Assembly: GCA_030704615.1 (NCBI GenBank)
Contig: CM060732.1
Coordinates: forward strand, 5,704,001 to 5,768,000
Origin: Takakia lepidozioides
Lineage: Eukaryota > Streptophyta > Takakiopsida > Takakiales > Takakiaceae
Direction: 5' to 3'
Length of the DNA: 64,000 bases
Shown piece by piece: positions 55,592 to 64,000 of the stretch. Under the pieces are notes generated by a model. It did not search any database and was not told where the DNA came from. It worked only from the letters and a program-made list of their open reading frames with translations. Position numbers and translations under genes: made by a program. Every line of letters starts with the position of its first letter. Position 1 is the stretch's first letter.

Positions 55592-57090
55592 ATGTGGGAA
55601 CAGGAGGAACCGAGGATGGTGAAAGTAGGAGCTGATTTGGAGCCGGAATTCTTCGAAGAAAAGAAAAGCTTGTTCATCAAATACAGAGATGTATTTGCTT
55701 GGAGCTATGAGGATCTAAAAGGGATACCACCTGAAGTCTGTCAGCATAAGATTAAAAACTGGAACCACGGGTCAGTACCAATCAAGCAGGCGAGGGTATA
55801 GAATGAATCCCAATACGCACAGAAGGTTGGAGAAGAGAATAAAGAAGTTGGCTGAGGCTAAGTTTATATACCCAATAGAGTATACAACTGGTTGTCACCC
55901 ATTGTTATAGTTCCCAAGAAGAATGGCAAAATAAGAGTATGTGTGAACTATAAGAAGCTGAAGCTTGTAGAAGAAGAAGAAAGATCATTTCCCTTTGCCA
56001 TTCACAGAAGCAGTATTAGACACTGTGGCAGGCCATGAGATGTACTCATTCATGGATGGCTTCAGTGGTTATAATAAGTGCAAGTGGCAGAAGAAAGAGA
56101 CCAAGGGAAAACAGCTTCATCACAGACTGGGGGGCTTCGCATACAAAAGTCATGCCCTTGGACTTTGAATGCACCAGCGACCTTCAGGGAGTGATAAGTG
56201 AAATCTTTTCATGAGTATCGGGATGATTTTATGCAGGTAATTCTTGGATGATTTCAGTGTGTACAGCTCTAAGAGTGAGCACTTTGCATTAAATTGGAGT
56301 TATGTTGGCCAGATGCAGGATGAGAGGTCTGGGTTGAATCCAGAGAAGTGTACTTCTGTGTGAACTCAGGGGTGCTTCTGGGACACATTGTGTGTAAGAA
56401 GGGACTCTTGTGGATCCAGAAAGACAGAGTCCATTAAAGCATCTCCACCACTAGTGAATGTTAAAAGTCTACGGAGATTCCGTGGGCAAACCAGTTATTA
56501 CAGGAGATTTGCAAAATGTATGCACAAATAGCAGCACCATTGAGCAAACTACTGAAGAAAGACACAGTGTTTGCTGGACAGCGGAATGTCACAGGCATTT
56601 GAGGAAACTTACACTGTCAGTAGTAACAACTACACCTGTACTGATTAACCCTCACTGGCATGTAGTATTCCATGTTCATTGCGATGCATCAGGAGAGAGC
56701 GTTGGGAGCAGTGTTAGCCCAGAATATTACAGGAATATAGATTACCCTGTGTACTATGCTAGCCGGTTGATGAACAGTGCTGAGAGGAACCTATAGCACA
56801 ACGGAAAGAGAAGCATTGGCAATGATTATGCAGTCAAGAAATTCAGGCATTACCTATGGGAGAAAGTTTTATGTTTATGTGGATCACCAGGCTCTGATAT
56901 ATCTGGTGAACAAACCTTTGATAAGTGGAATGATAGCGAGGTGGTTAATAATCTTGCATGAGTTTGAGTTCGAGGTTATTTACAAGCCTGGCCGTTGCAT
57001 CTTGTGTGGCAGATCATTGTCACGACTAACAACAGGAGAGGCCGCACAAGGAGTGGACGATCAGTTACCTGATGCGAGTTATTTGTAATG
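55592..57090 (+). pseudogene. Reverse transcriptase and RNase H of gypsy element 2
   Basis: Before RT: YRDVFAWSYEDLKGIPPEVC (55682-55741). RT pieces: IVIVPKKNGKIRVCVNYKKL (55900-55962), a region of stops, and FLDDFSVYS (56243-56270), the catalytic YxDD-type block with FLDD. RNase H: VLINPHWHVVFHVHCDASGE, PVYYASRLMNSAERN and TEREALAMIM (56638-56830), then YVYVDHQALIYLVNKP (56870-56917). Many frameshifts, so inactive. Confidence 0.82.
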
Positions 57091-57399
57091 GAGGTGCAAG
57101 GAAGTGCAGATGAATGGTTAGATTGGCAGTGGCCAATCAGATACTACCTTGCTCATTGGTCAGTGCCCACCTAGTTATGGTAAGGAGCAGAGAGGAAGAG
57201 AATTGCTATCAAAGCTTACCTTATACTATGGTAGAAGCAGAATGTATAAGTTAGGACCTGATGTGGAGTACTAAAACGATGCTTGTACCACCATGAGTAA
57301 ATAAAAAGTTTTGGCGGAAGTACATAAAGGAGTAGTGGAGGTCATTTTGGAGGAGAAGAGACTACAGTAGAAAGATACACTCGAGGATAGGATCTGTGG

Positions 57400-58400
57400 C
57401 CTCCCGACTTGTTCAAAGATGTACACGAGTATGTCAGAAGTGTGATGAATATCAGAGGCTAGGACCTTTGCAGAGATCTGGGAAGGATGGCCTTGCATCC
57501 TACAATGCCTACGGAACCATTTCAGAAATGGGGACTAGACTTGTTGGACCAATTAATCCACCATCCAATAATAAACGAAACAGGTACATAATTACAGCCA
57601 CCTGATTATACTACAAAGTGGGTGGAAGCTAAAGCTTTGAGGGACAACACAGCCAAGTCCACAGCAAGTTTCATGTCCGAGAGAACATACTTACACGATT
57701 TGGATGTCCCTTAGAATTTATCAGTGATCAAGGAAGTCACTTCCTGAATGAGACCATTGAGTTGTTGACTAAAGAGTTTATGATTGTGCATAGAAAGAGT
57801 ACAACATATTACCCACAGGGTAATGGGCAGGCAGAGGCTACCAACAAAAACTATGTACTATCTTGACTAAGATAGTCAATGCAAACAGAACGGATTGGGA
57901 TACGAAGCTGCTGACAGCTTTTGTGGTCATACAGGACTTCATATAAAGTCACCACTAAGTATACACCATTCCAATTAGTTCTATGGTATGGAAGCCTTAC
58001 TTCCAGTGGAATTTCCTGTTACCTACCATGAGAACGGAGTGGGGAAAAAGAATGGAATTGCAAGACTCCATCAAGGTCAGGAAACAGTGAATATACTTTG
58101 TGGAAGAAGTACGTGGCTGCAATGCAGCTGATAATATGACCAGAATTCAGATGAAGAGAAAGGAACAGTTTGAGAAGGCAAGTTAAAGACTTTTAAGACG
58201 GGGGATTTGGTTCTATGGTTACAAAGAAGGAAAGATTAAGCTTCTAAGCTTAAAATCACCATGGAAAGGACCTTATGTTCATACAAAAAGATGTATGATA
58301 ACAACACCGCCATGTTACAAACATTAACAAAGAAATGCTTGGGAAGAGTCAATGCAAATAAGTTGAAGGGTACAGTGGTATCCATACAAACCCCTGCAGC
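57400..58400 (+). pseudogene. Integrase of gypsy element 2
   Basis: The zinc-binding end shows CTRVCQKCDEYQRLGPLQR (57420-57475). The core shows a GLDLVGP-like block near 57540, NKRNRYIITATDYTTKWVE (57575-57630), then FGCPLEFISDQGSHFLNE (57700-57750) and TTYYPQGNGQAEATNK (57800-57848), the DDE residues in context. The C-terminus has KTGDLVLWLQR-like and SPWKGPYV blocks (58190-58275), a GPY/F motif. Several frame changes. Confidence 0.82.
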
Positions 58401-58509
58401 ATGATTTGCATATAGAACCGCCAAAGAGCAGTCAAGGGCTGCACAAGTGTTACAACGGAGTATGGAACACTTGTCGCTAGGCCCCAGCATATATGACCAG
58501 GGGGGGCAA

Positions 58510-58930
58510 AACAAACGTGACACAGCCTATCACAGCCCATCAAGGCCAAAGCACAGCCATCACAGCCATTCAAGGCAAAGCACAGCCTATCACAGGCCAT
58601 CAAGGCGCAAACACAGCCTATCACAGCCCATCACGACGTGACACCAACCTTATCACAGCCATCAAGGCAAAGCACAGCCGCTCACAGCCCATCAAGGCGC
58701 AAACAAGCCTATCAAGCCCATCAGACGTGAAACAGCCTATCACAGCCCATCACGACGTGACACAACCTATCACAAGCCCAGCAAGGCGCAACCAGCCTAC
58801 ACAGCCCAGCACGGCGCAACACAGCCTATCACAAACTACCACAGCGTGTCACAGCCTATCAAGATAACCAACTGCATCACAGCCTATCACAGCGTAACCA
58901 CAGTATGACACAGTCTGTCAAACAGCTCAA
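58510..58930. repeat. CACAG/CATCA minisatellite, 3' of gypsy element 2
   Basis: Irregular tandem units such as cacagcctatcacagcccat and caaggc(g)caaa, about 20-38 bases long, with many point and length differences. It shares the cacagcc core with 50848-51140 on the other side of the element. Confidence 0.8.
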
Positions 58931-60188
58931 CACAGCCTACTAAAGTTACACCCATCCATAGAATCAGGACAAGTGGACAAATAAAACTTCAGGAAAATAG
59001 AGACGGAAGAGGAGGGAAGGAGGGGAACGGGAATTACTTTAAAAATAGACTCGTGGAGGTCAGGGCGCGACAACAGCAGACAATGAAGTGCAAGGACAGG
59101 TGTCACCAAAGAAAGAAGACAAGAACGGCCGTCAAAAGGGATGAAAAGCCAGGCCCATTAATGAGTATGGAAAAAGGGAAACGGAACGAACGGCAAGTAC
59201 GAAAAGCCGAATTCTTGTCATGTGTGATCCTAGTGGACTATCCAAGAGGGAAAGTCCACTATAAGAAGATAAAATCTAAAAATCCAGTACAGCGGATACA
59301 GCCAATAGAAAACCAGAGAAGAGGAAATGATCAAGAAAATGGAGGGAAAATTGAGCGCAAGAGGCGGCGGTCGTTCTGAGTAACGGGCGTCTCGACAGGA
59401 CAGGGCCAAAAATGCTATAACTTGGAAACTATGGAGGAACTAACAGACTATACGCTGCAATTATTACTTACGCAGTGGCATAGACACGAAAGGACAGAGC
59501 AGAGCTTTTCTCTTGAGCAATGCTGCAAGCCCCGCGGGCTTACAAGAAATTACCATAGCTTTCTGCTGGCAACACTACGTTTAGTTTGTGCACTACAGGC
59601 ATTCCTGCAGTTGTTAAGCCAAAGAGTTCTGTGAGTTTAAAATGAAGAGAGTGAGAGGAATGGAGGAAATCAGGGTTGAAGAGCACCACGATTCTGCAGA
59701 AGCAAACACAATTGCTACCCCATAGGCGATACAGATACTGGAGGAGCTGAGATTGCAAGGATTGCAAAGCCTAGATTGGACACTAACCAAAGACAGTATG
59801 TTACAATTTTTGCAGAACTTTGAGCCAAGGACAGGAACAACAACGGTGAAGGGAGCTGAATTAATGAGTACTCCCTATTATACCTCCAGCAAGTGTTTCG
59901 ATTGCCAGCAGGTCAGGTGCATGTGGAGCAACACAGGGCAAGACCTGCAAATAGAGGACTTATTCCCAAGAAGGGAGTTTCTTTAAACTCAGGGTATGCT
60001 TGTACCAAGGCTGTGTTACCAGTGGTGTGAAAGAGGTAGGCCAGGTGGTATTGAACGTTCTGATTGCCAGAAACAGAACCAACAGTATTTGAGCAGATCC
60101 TTCACGGAGGAAATACTCAAAGGCCATGAAGGGAGGAGAGGTACAATGGCGGACATAATGTACAACGCACTGGTAGAGGAGATGAAAA
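58931..60188 (+). other. Unidentified coding-like region up to the gap
   Basis: Open stretches at 59053-59379 (Lys/Arg-rich), 59422-59634 and 59753-59986 could be the leader and gag start of another retroelement (ILEELRLQGLQSLDWTL; FLQNFEPRTGTTTVKGAEL), but no diagnostic motif is seen. It runs into the N gap. Confidence 0.3.
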
Positions 60189-60688
60189 NNNNNNNNNNNN
60201 NNNNNNNNNNNNNNNNNNNNNNNNNNNNNNNNNNNNNNNNNNNNNNNNNNNNNNNNNNNNNNNNNNNNNNNNNNNNNNNNNNNNNNNNNNNNNNNNNNNN
60301 NNNNNNNNNNNNNNNNNNNNNNNNNNNNNNNNNNNNNNNNNNNNNNNNNNNNNNNNNNNNNNNNNNNNNNNNNNNNNNNNNNNNNNNNNNNNNNNNNNNN
60401 NNNNNNNNNNNNNNNNNNNNNNNNNNNNNNNNNNNNNNNNNNNNNNNNNNNNNNNNNNNNNNNNNNNNNNNNNNNNNNNNNNNNNNNNNNNNNNNNNNNN
60501 NNNNNNNNNNNNNNNNNNNNNNNNNNNNNNNNNNNNNNNNNNNNNNNNNNNNNNNNNNNNNNNNNNNNNNNNNNNNNNNNNNNNNNNNNNNNNNNNNNNN
60601 NNNNNNNNNNNNNNNNNNNNNNNNNNNNNNNNNNNNNNNNNNNNNNNNNNNNNNNNNNNNNNNNNNNNNNNNNNNNNNNNNNNNNNNN
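60189..60688. other. Assembly gap, 500 N
   Basis: Exactly 500 unknown bases, a common fixed-length placeholder. The true distance between the two sides is not known, and no feature should be drawn through it. Confidence 0.97.
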
Positions 60689-60889
60689 CAATTTCCGCCC
60701 CACCATCTCCATCACCTTTTGTCACTCCCAATTGTGCCCGGAAACCGGCGGTCTAACTCATGGGCATATGCCCGCTTCATGCCAAGTGCTGATCAGCCCA
60801 CTCAATGTACCAAGGGAACCACCGCGCTGCGAGTTCGAGGCGGCTTCTTCATAGGCGCCAGAACGCACCACCAGGGTCACCATGGAGAT

Positions 60890-62229
60890 TGACCTACCAC
60901 CGGTGGCCACCACAATCTTTGCCAATCCACGTCTCTATCCCCAAGGATTTTTCCTTCTTCCCACCTCTCCCTTCTTTGTAGCCTCCTCCCTTGCTCATTG
61001 TTAACCCACATACCCTCCCCCGCATGAACACTCACCCCTTCGTCTCCAGGGATTTCTTCTTTTCTTCTTCTTTTCCTTCTCCTTCCCCGCTACCTCCTCT
61101 CTCTCCTTCTCCTTCTCCCTTCTCTCTCTCCGCAGCAGCCCCTTCATTGATGGTAAAAGGGACCTCGGGAGGTCGAGGCCTCTTCTTCTTACCTTTGGTG
61201 TTCGGGTCCTTCATGACACCACGTGCTCTCCCTCATTGGCAAACCGCACCGGACTGCGGCCCAATGAGGCCAAGAAATGTTGCTGCCTCCTGAAGACAAA
61301 ATCAACCCCCCAAATTCAACAAAAAACAACAAACAACAAAGAAGATCATGCATGCAAAGGAAAGGACAAACATAGAACAAGGTGCGACAGTTGTACCTTG
61401 CAAGCTTGGCCGACTCGCCCCCGGTGTCACCGATGTGGCAGGAGTCCCGTTGCCGGGATGTGCCGCGCTATCCCTCCCGAGCACCACTGGAGTAGATTCC
61501 AGATGTGGAGCATTAGCGGCAGCGGCGCCCCGTAGTCCAGGCCCGTCTTTGCTGACCGCTCAGGCTGAGGGGGCGGCATTGCTGACTGGCTAGGCTCTCC
61601 ACCGGCCCGTAGCTCCTCTCCCCCCATGCTCCACAAGATCAAGGCCCTCACCCGGTTGACTAATTCGAGGTGCTTCCTCAACTCAGCCACCTCATTGGCC
61701 CTCCTCATCTCCTCTTCCCTCATCCTCAACATTGGGCTAGGAACGACCACTTCCAAAGGCCCTTGAAACTGACCTTGGGCCTTGGCAAGTGCAGCCTTCG
61801 TTGTGGAGAAGGGTCGCTATAGGCGTGACATCCAAAAGTTCCCCATACCGGGGCCCCGACGGTGATGCGCTTGCCAAGGTACATTTCACCCGTCTTGGTG
61901 GCCAAGGGTGTACTCAACTGAGCATCCGGCTCAGCAACAACCTCCCGAATAGGAGAGCTGGCTGAGCCGGCCCCTGGTGCATCCAAAACGGGGACAAGAG
62001 GGGGGGTTGCTGGCCTCGGGGGGCGGACGACTCCTCCGGCTACAGCGTAGCTACGGCGTGAGCCCAGCCCCGTGAGCCTGGGAGCTGAGCTCACATTGTA
62101 GTTGCAAAGCATGAGTGGCACAAATCTGCTGGAGAAGCAGGTCCTATAGGCGAGGATTGTAGGAAGAGGGCCTATTACCGTGGACAAACAAAGGGGCCAC
62201 CATGCACCATGTCTGCAATGCCTGCACAA
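60890..62229 (-). CDS. Unidentified multi-exon gene model, minus strand
   Basis: Three open stretches read in the same direction: 62229-61726 (Pro/Ala-rich, RPPRPATPPLVPVLDAPG, then GEMYLGKRITVGAPVWGTFG), 61756-61427 (a helical EEEMRRANEVAELRKHLELV coiled coil) and 61214-61032 (Lys/Glu/Gly-rich low complexity). The splice sites between them are not resolved. No known domain. It may be the 3' gene of a pair with the SWIM gene upstream, or decayed transposon sequence. Confidence 0.3.
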
Positions 62230-62431
62230 AAAGAGGAATATGAAAATATAGCAGATTTGAGCTCAGAATGATTGACACACTTTATTTCAATTCACAGATA
62301 GACGCTTACAATGAATGGCATGTGCATTTGCCCTGGTTCCGTGAATGATATGTATGTGTTTGTCCTAAATGCAAAGTCTTTACACGGTAACCTGGAAACC
62401 AGCATGGGAAGCGGCCATGGCTCGTATGTGT

Positions 62432-63633
62432 TCAAAGAGAATTTGGCGGAGCCCTACGTGAGGTGTCCCGCTGCAGAAGGGTGATTACTTCTCCGTAGCC
62501 TAGTGTGGCTTGGTGAATGAATTGGTCTCTCTTACCGTCGCAGCACATAATTACAAGGTATATGTAATATTGATGCTTGCAGGGGACCCACTTCCCTCTC
62601 ATGCCGAGAGCGCCCTCACGCATCGTTACAAAATCCGGACAAGTGCACGTAGGAAAATTCCCCACGGTAACTTGATATTCTTTGCCATGAAGAACTGAGC
62701 CAATAGACAGCACTGTGTAAATCCGTCCATACCCCGGGGCAGGGACTTCGGTGGTACGAGTCACCCGAACCTGCAAAATTCTAGCCGATTCCATCTTGCA
62801 TTCGTGATCTGCACCCGAAGTGACACGGCGCACTGTTTTCCATCTCTTTTTGTTGGGTGGGAGTTGGCACCGGGTGGAGGCATTGCCGGAGCATGTGGCA
62901 CATCCGTGGCGACAGTGCATGAGGGCACCACCCAGACCATGCAAGACAGAACCCTCCCTCCTCCAGCATGCTTATCTCAGTTGATGACAGCGACGTCCCA
63001 AGTTTCACAGGCCAAATTGCGGGGGGAGGAGGCTTCATTATCACCGAAGGACGAACTGTTCCCTTGACGCATCATGCCATATCGTCTGGGCAGAACCAGA
63101 ACTTGTGGTCCTTTGACTCCCCACTATGATAAGGTCGGAAATGTGAATGTTGGAGCTGGAGTCCCCCTGGAGCCTCTGCATATTTTTTATTTGCATTTCT
63201 TGAAAGAGGGGGTCCGAATTGCCATGCAAGCCACTCTAGATCCTGGTGGGGTGCGTTCTATATGCCACTCACTATCAATGCAATCAGATTCATGCACCAT
63301 GGCCACCACCTCCTCCAATGGGATTCCTGCTGTTGTGCTTGCATGATCTGCACCTGCTCCACTGGAGGAGGACCCATCTGGGAAGGGGCGGGCACACAAC
63401 TTAGTCTGCACTGGAGACACCCTTAGTACACAGAAATTGACCCTGTCCGGCCGATGGGAATCTCCATCCGACCCTGGAGGAGTTTTCAATTTCCTTTTGC
63501 ATGATCCAAATTTTTCCTCGTCTTCCAAATGGGGGAGCCTGGATTGCAAAGGGGAGCCTTCAGTGCACTTGTTCAGAGCTCTGGCCATCTTCAATGGGTC
63601 TCCAGACCTACTCGCAGCCCTTAGCATCAACAA
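62432..63633 (-). CDS. SWIM zinc-finger protein, copy 2
   Basis: The downstream part (62944-62432, minus) has PGYGRIYTVLSIGSVLHG, YQVTVGNFPTCTCPDF and WVPCKHQYYIYLVIMC, then FIHQATLGYGEVITLLQ, ending at a TGA at 62432-62434. CxC with CxH is a complete SWIM motif, predicted to bind zinc and DNA or protein. The upstream part (63633-63187) is a charged, Ser/Pro-rich stretch (AASRSGDPLKMARALNKC; EKFGSCKRKLKTPPGSD). The join between the two (63186-62945) has frame changes or introns I could not settle. The family recurs at 40678-40975. Could be a domain of a MULE-type transposase or a host regulator. Confidence 0.5.
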
Positions 63634-63682
63634 AGTTGTATCAGGGCCCTTGCCTCCGATGTGCCATGGAAGAGGCCCCAGA

Positions 63683-63838
63683 GTAATATGAGATCAACCG
63701 AAATTCGTTCAATGGGCCGACGGATGGTTGCCCATCCAAATGATTTTCGTTCGCTTTGAGACTTGGCCAATGTGTTCAATGTAACCTCTGATAGGTCCCA
63801 CTGTAATATGAGATCAATCGAAATTCGTTCAATGGGCC
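63683..63838. repeat. 36-bp direct repeat
   Basis: gtaatatgagatcaa-cgaaattcgttcaatgggcc occurs at 63683-63718 and 63802-63837 with one C/T difference; the start-to-start distance is 119 bp, and the following bases also share loose similarity. Possibly a tandem duplication within coding sequence. Confidence 0.75.
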
Positions 63839-64000
63839 AATGAGGCGTTCAGTTGTCATCTGGTTTTTGTTCATTGCGAAAAAGAAATCTTGCAATGCGT
63901 GCACGGCTATTGCACCCATTGAACGGATGTGGTTGAAGCCCCTCTTTTGCCCGCATGTGCTTGAACATGTGTGCGACACATGTGCGGAGACACAACACAC
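63776..64000 (-). CDS. Partial ORF running off the right edge
   Basis: Minus-strand frame with HIRSMGAIAVHALQDFFFAM and TERLIGPLNEFRLISYYSG, open to the window end. Composition is protein-like, but I recognise no family. The final residues come from the 36-bp repeat. Confidence 0.35.
   Translation of the reverse strand: MCCVSAHVSHTCSSTCGQKRGFNHIRSMGAIAVHALQDFFFAMNKNQMTTERLIGPLNEFRLISYYSGTYQRLH

Larger units (their letters stand above)
51141..58509 (+). mobile_element. Large decayed Ty3/gypsy retrotransposon, element 2
   Basis: Order: leader, an unknown ORF and gag (51657-54800), protease (about 54890), RT (55700-56280), RNase H (56650-57000), integrase (57400-57900) and a GPY-type C-terminus near 58260. 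That order is Ty3/gypsy. Pol is broken by many frameshifts, gag much less. Flanking LTRs were not found as matching sequences; instead each side carries a CACAG-type array. Confidence 0.87.

Noticed and set aside
59960-60892. Long frames of 200-300 codons around 60 kb
   Set aside because: They run through the 500-N gap, so most of their length is unknown sequence.
1-64000. tRNA and rRNA genes
   Set aside because: I looked for a TpsiC-arm pattern of the GGTTCRANYCC type with a matching acceptor stem and for rRNA-like blocks and saw none; a covariance-model scan would be decisive.

Overview
The window is nuclear DNA from a streptophyte plant. The best evidence is a seven-exon gene for the minor antenna protein LHCB7 (18915-22831, minus strand) and an intronless EXORDIUM/PHI-1 gene (46720-47733, minus). 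The gene-poor, repeat-rich layout, the mix of old Ty3/gypsy, Ty1/copia, pogo, CACTA and hAT elements, and an animal-type carboxypeptidase Q would suit a charophyte alga such as Chara or an early-diverging land plant. The species cannot be fixed from this sequence. A run of exactly 500 N (60189-60688) marks a scaffold gap.

Region by region. 1.6-8.2 kb: a decayed Ty3/gypsy element (gag zinc knuckle, RT, RNase H, integrase) whose pol ends in a PHD-finger-like module, followed by an 86-bp direct repeat and a hairpin-rich, LTR-like stretch. 8.3-9.1 kb: a hAT transposase 3' part. 10.4-13.3 kb: a five-exon J-domain (HSP40) gene, minus. 14.8-18.1 kb: a pogo-type element with both terminal inverted repeats and TA target duplications. 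18.9-22.8 kb: LHCB7. 24.6-26.2 kb: a two-exon secreted M28 peptidase, minus. 27.4-30.6 kb: a CACTA relic, broken by a short MITE related to the pogo element, ending in GCGACG-rich subterminal repeats. 30.6-36.8 kb: a PPR gene fragment and two copies of one Ty1/copia family in opposite orientation. 39.0-39.8 and 49.9-50.6 kb: two copies of a CACTA-type 5' end. 40.7-44.5 kb: a SWIM zinc-finger fragment (minus), and a multi-exon plus-strand gene resembling amino-methyltransferases (N4C/N6A). 46.7-47.7 kb: EXORDIUM-like. 48.4-49.0 kb: a second MITE with TA duplications. 50.8-58.9 kb: a large decayed Ty3/gypsy element between two CACAG-based repeat arrays. 60.7-64.0 kb: SWIM and unidentified gene models, minus strand.

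Four cellular genes look intact and can be assembled with consistent splice phases: the J-domain protein, LHCB7, the carboxypeptidase Q-like peptidase and EXORDIUM-like. They all lie on the minus strand but show no shared pathway: a chaperone partner, a photosystem II antenna, a secreted peptidase and a cell-wall growth protein. Nearly everything else is mobile DNA, much of it nested. The points most worth following are the methyltransferase-like gene, the PHD finger on the gypsy pol, the pogo/MITE pair with a footprint readable in a host ORF, and two GC-AG introns in LHCB7.
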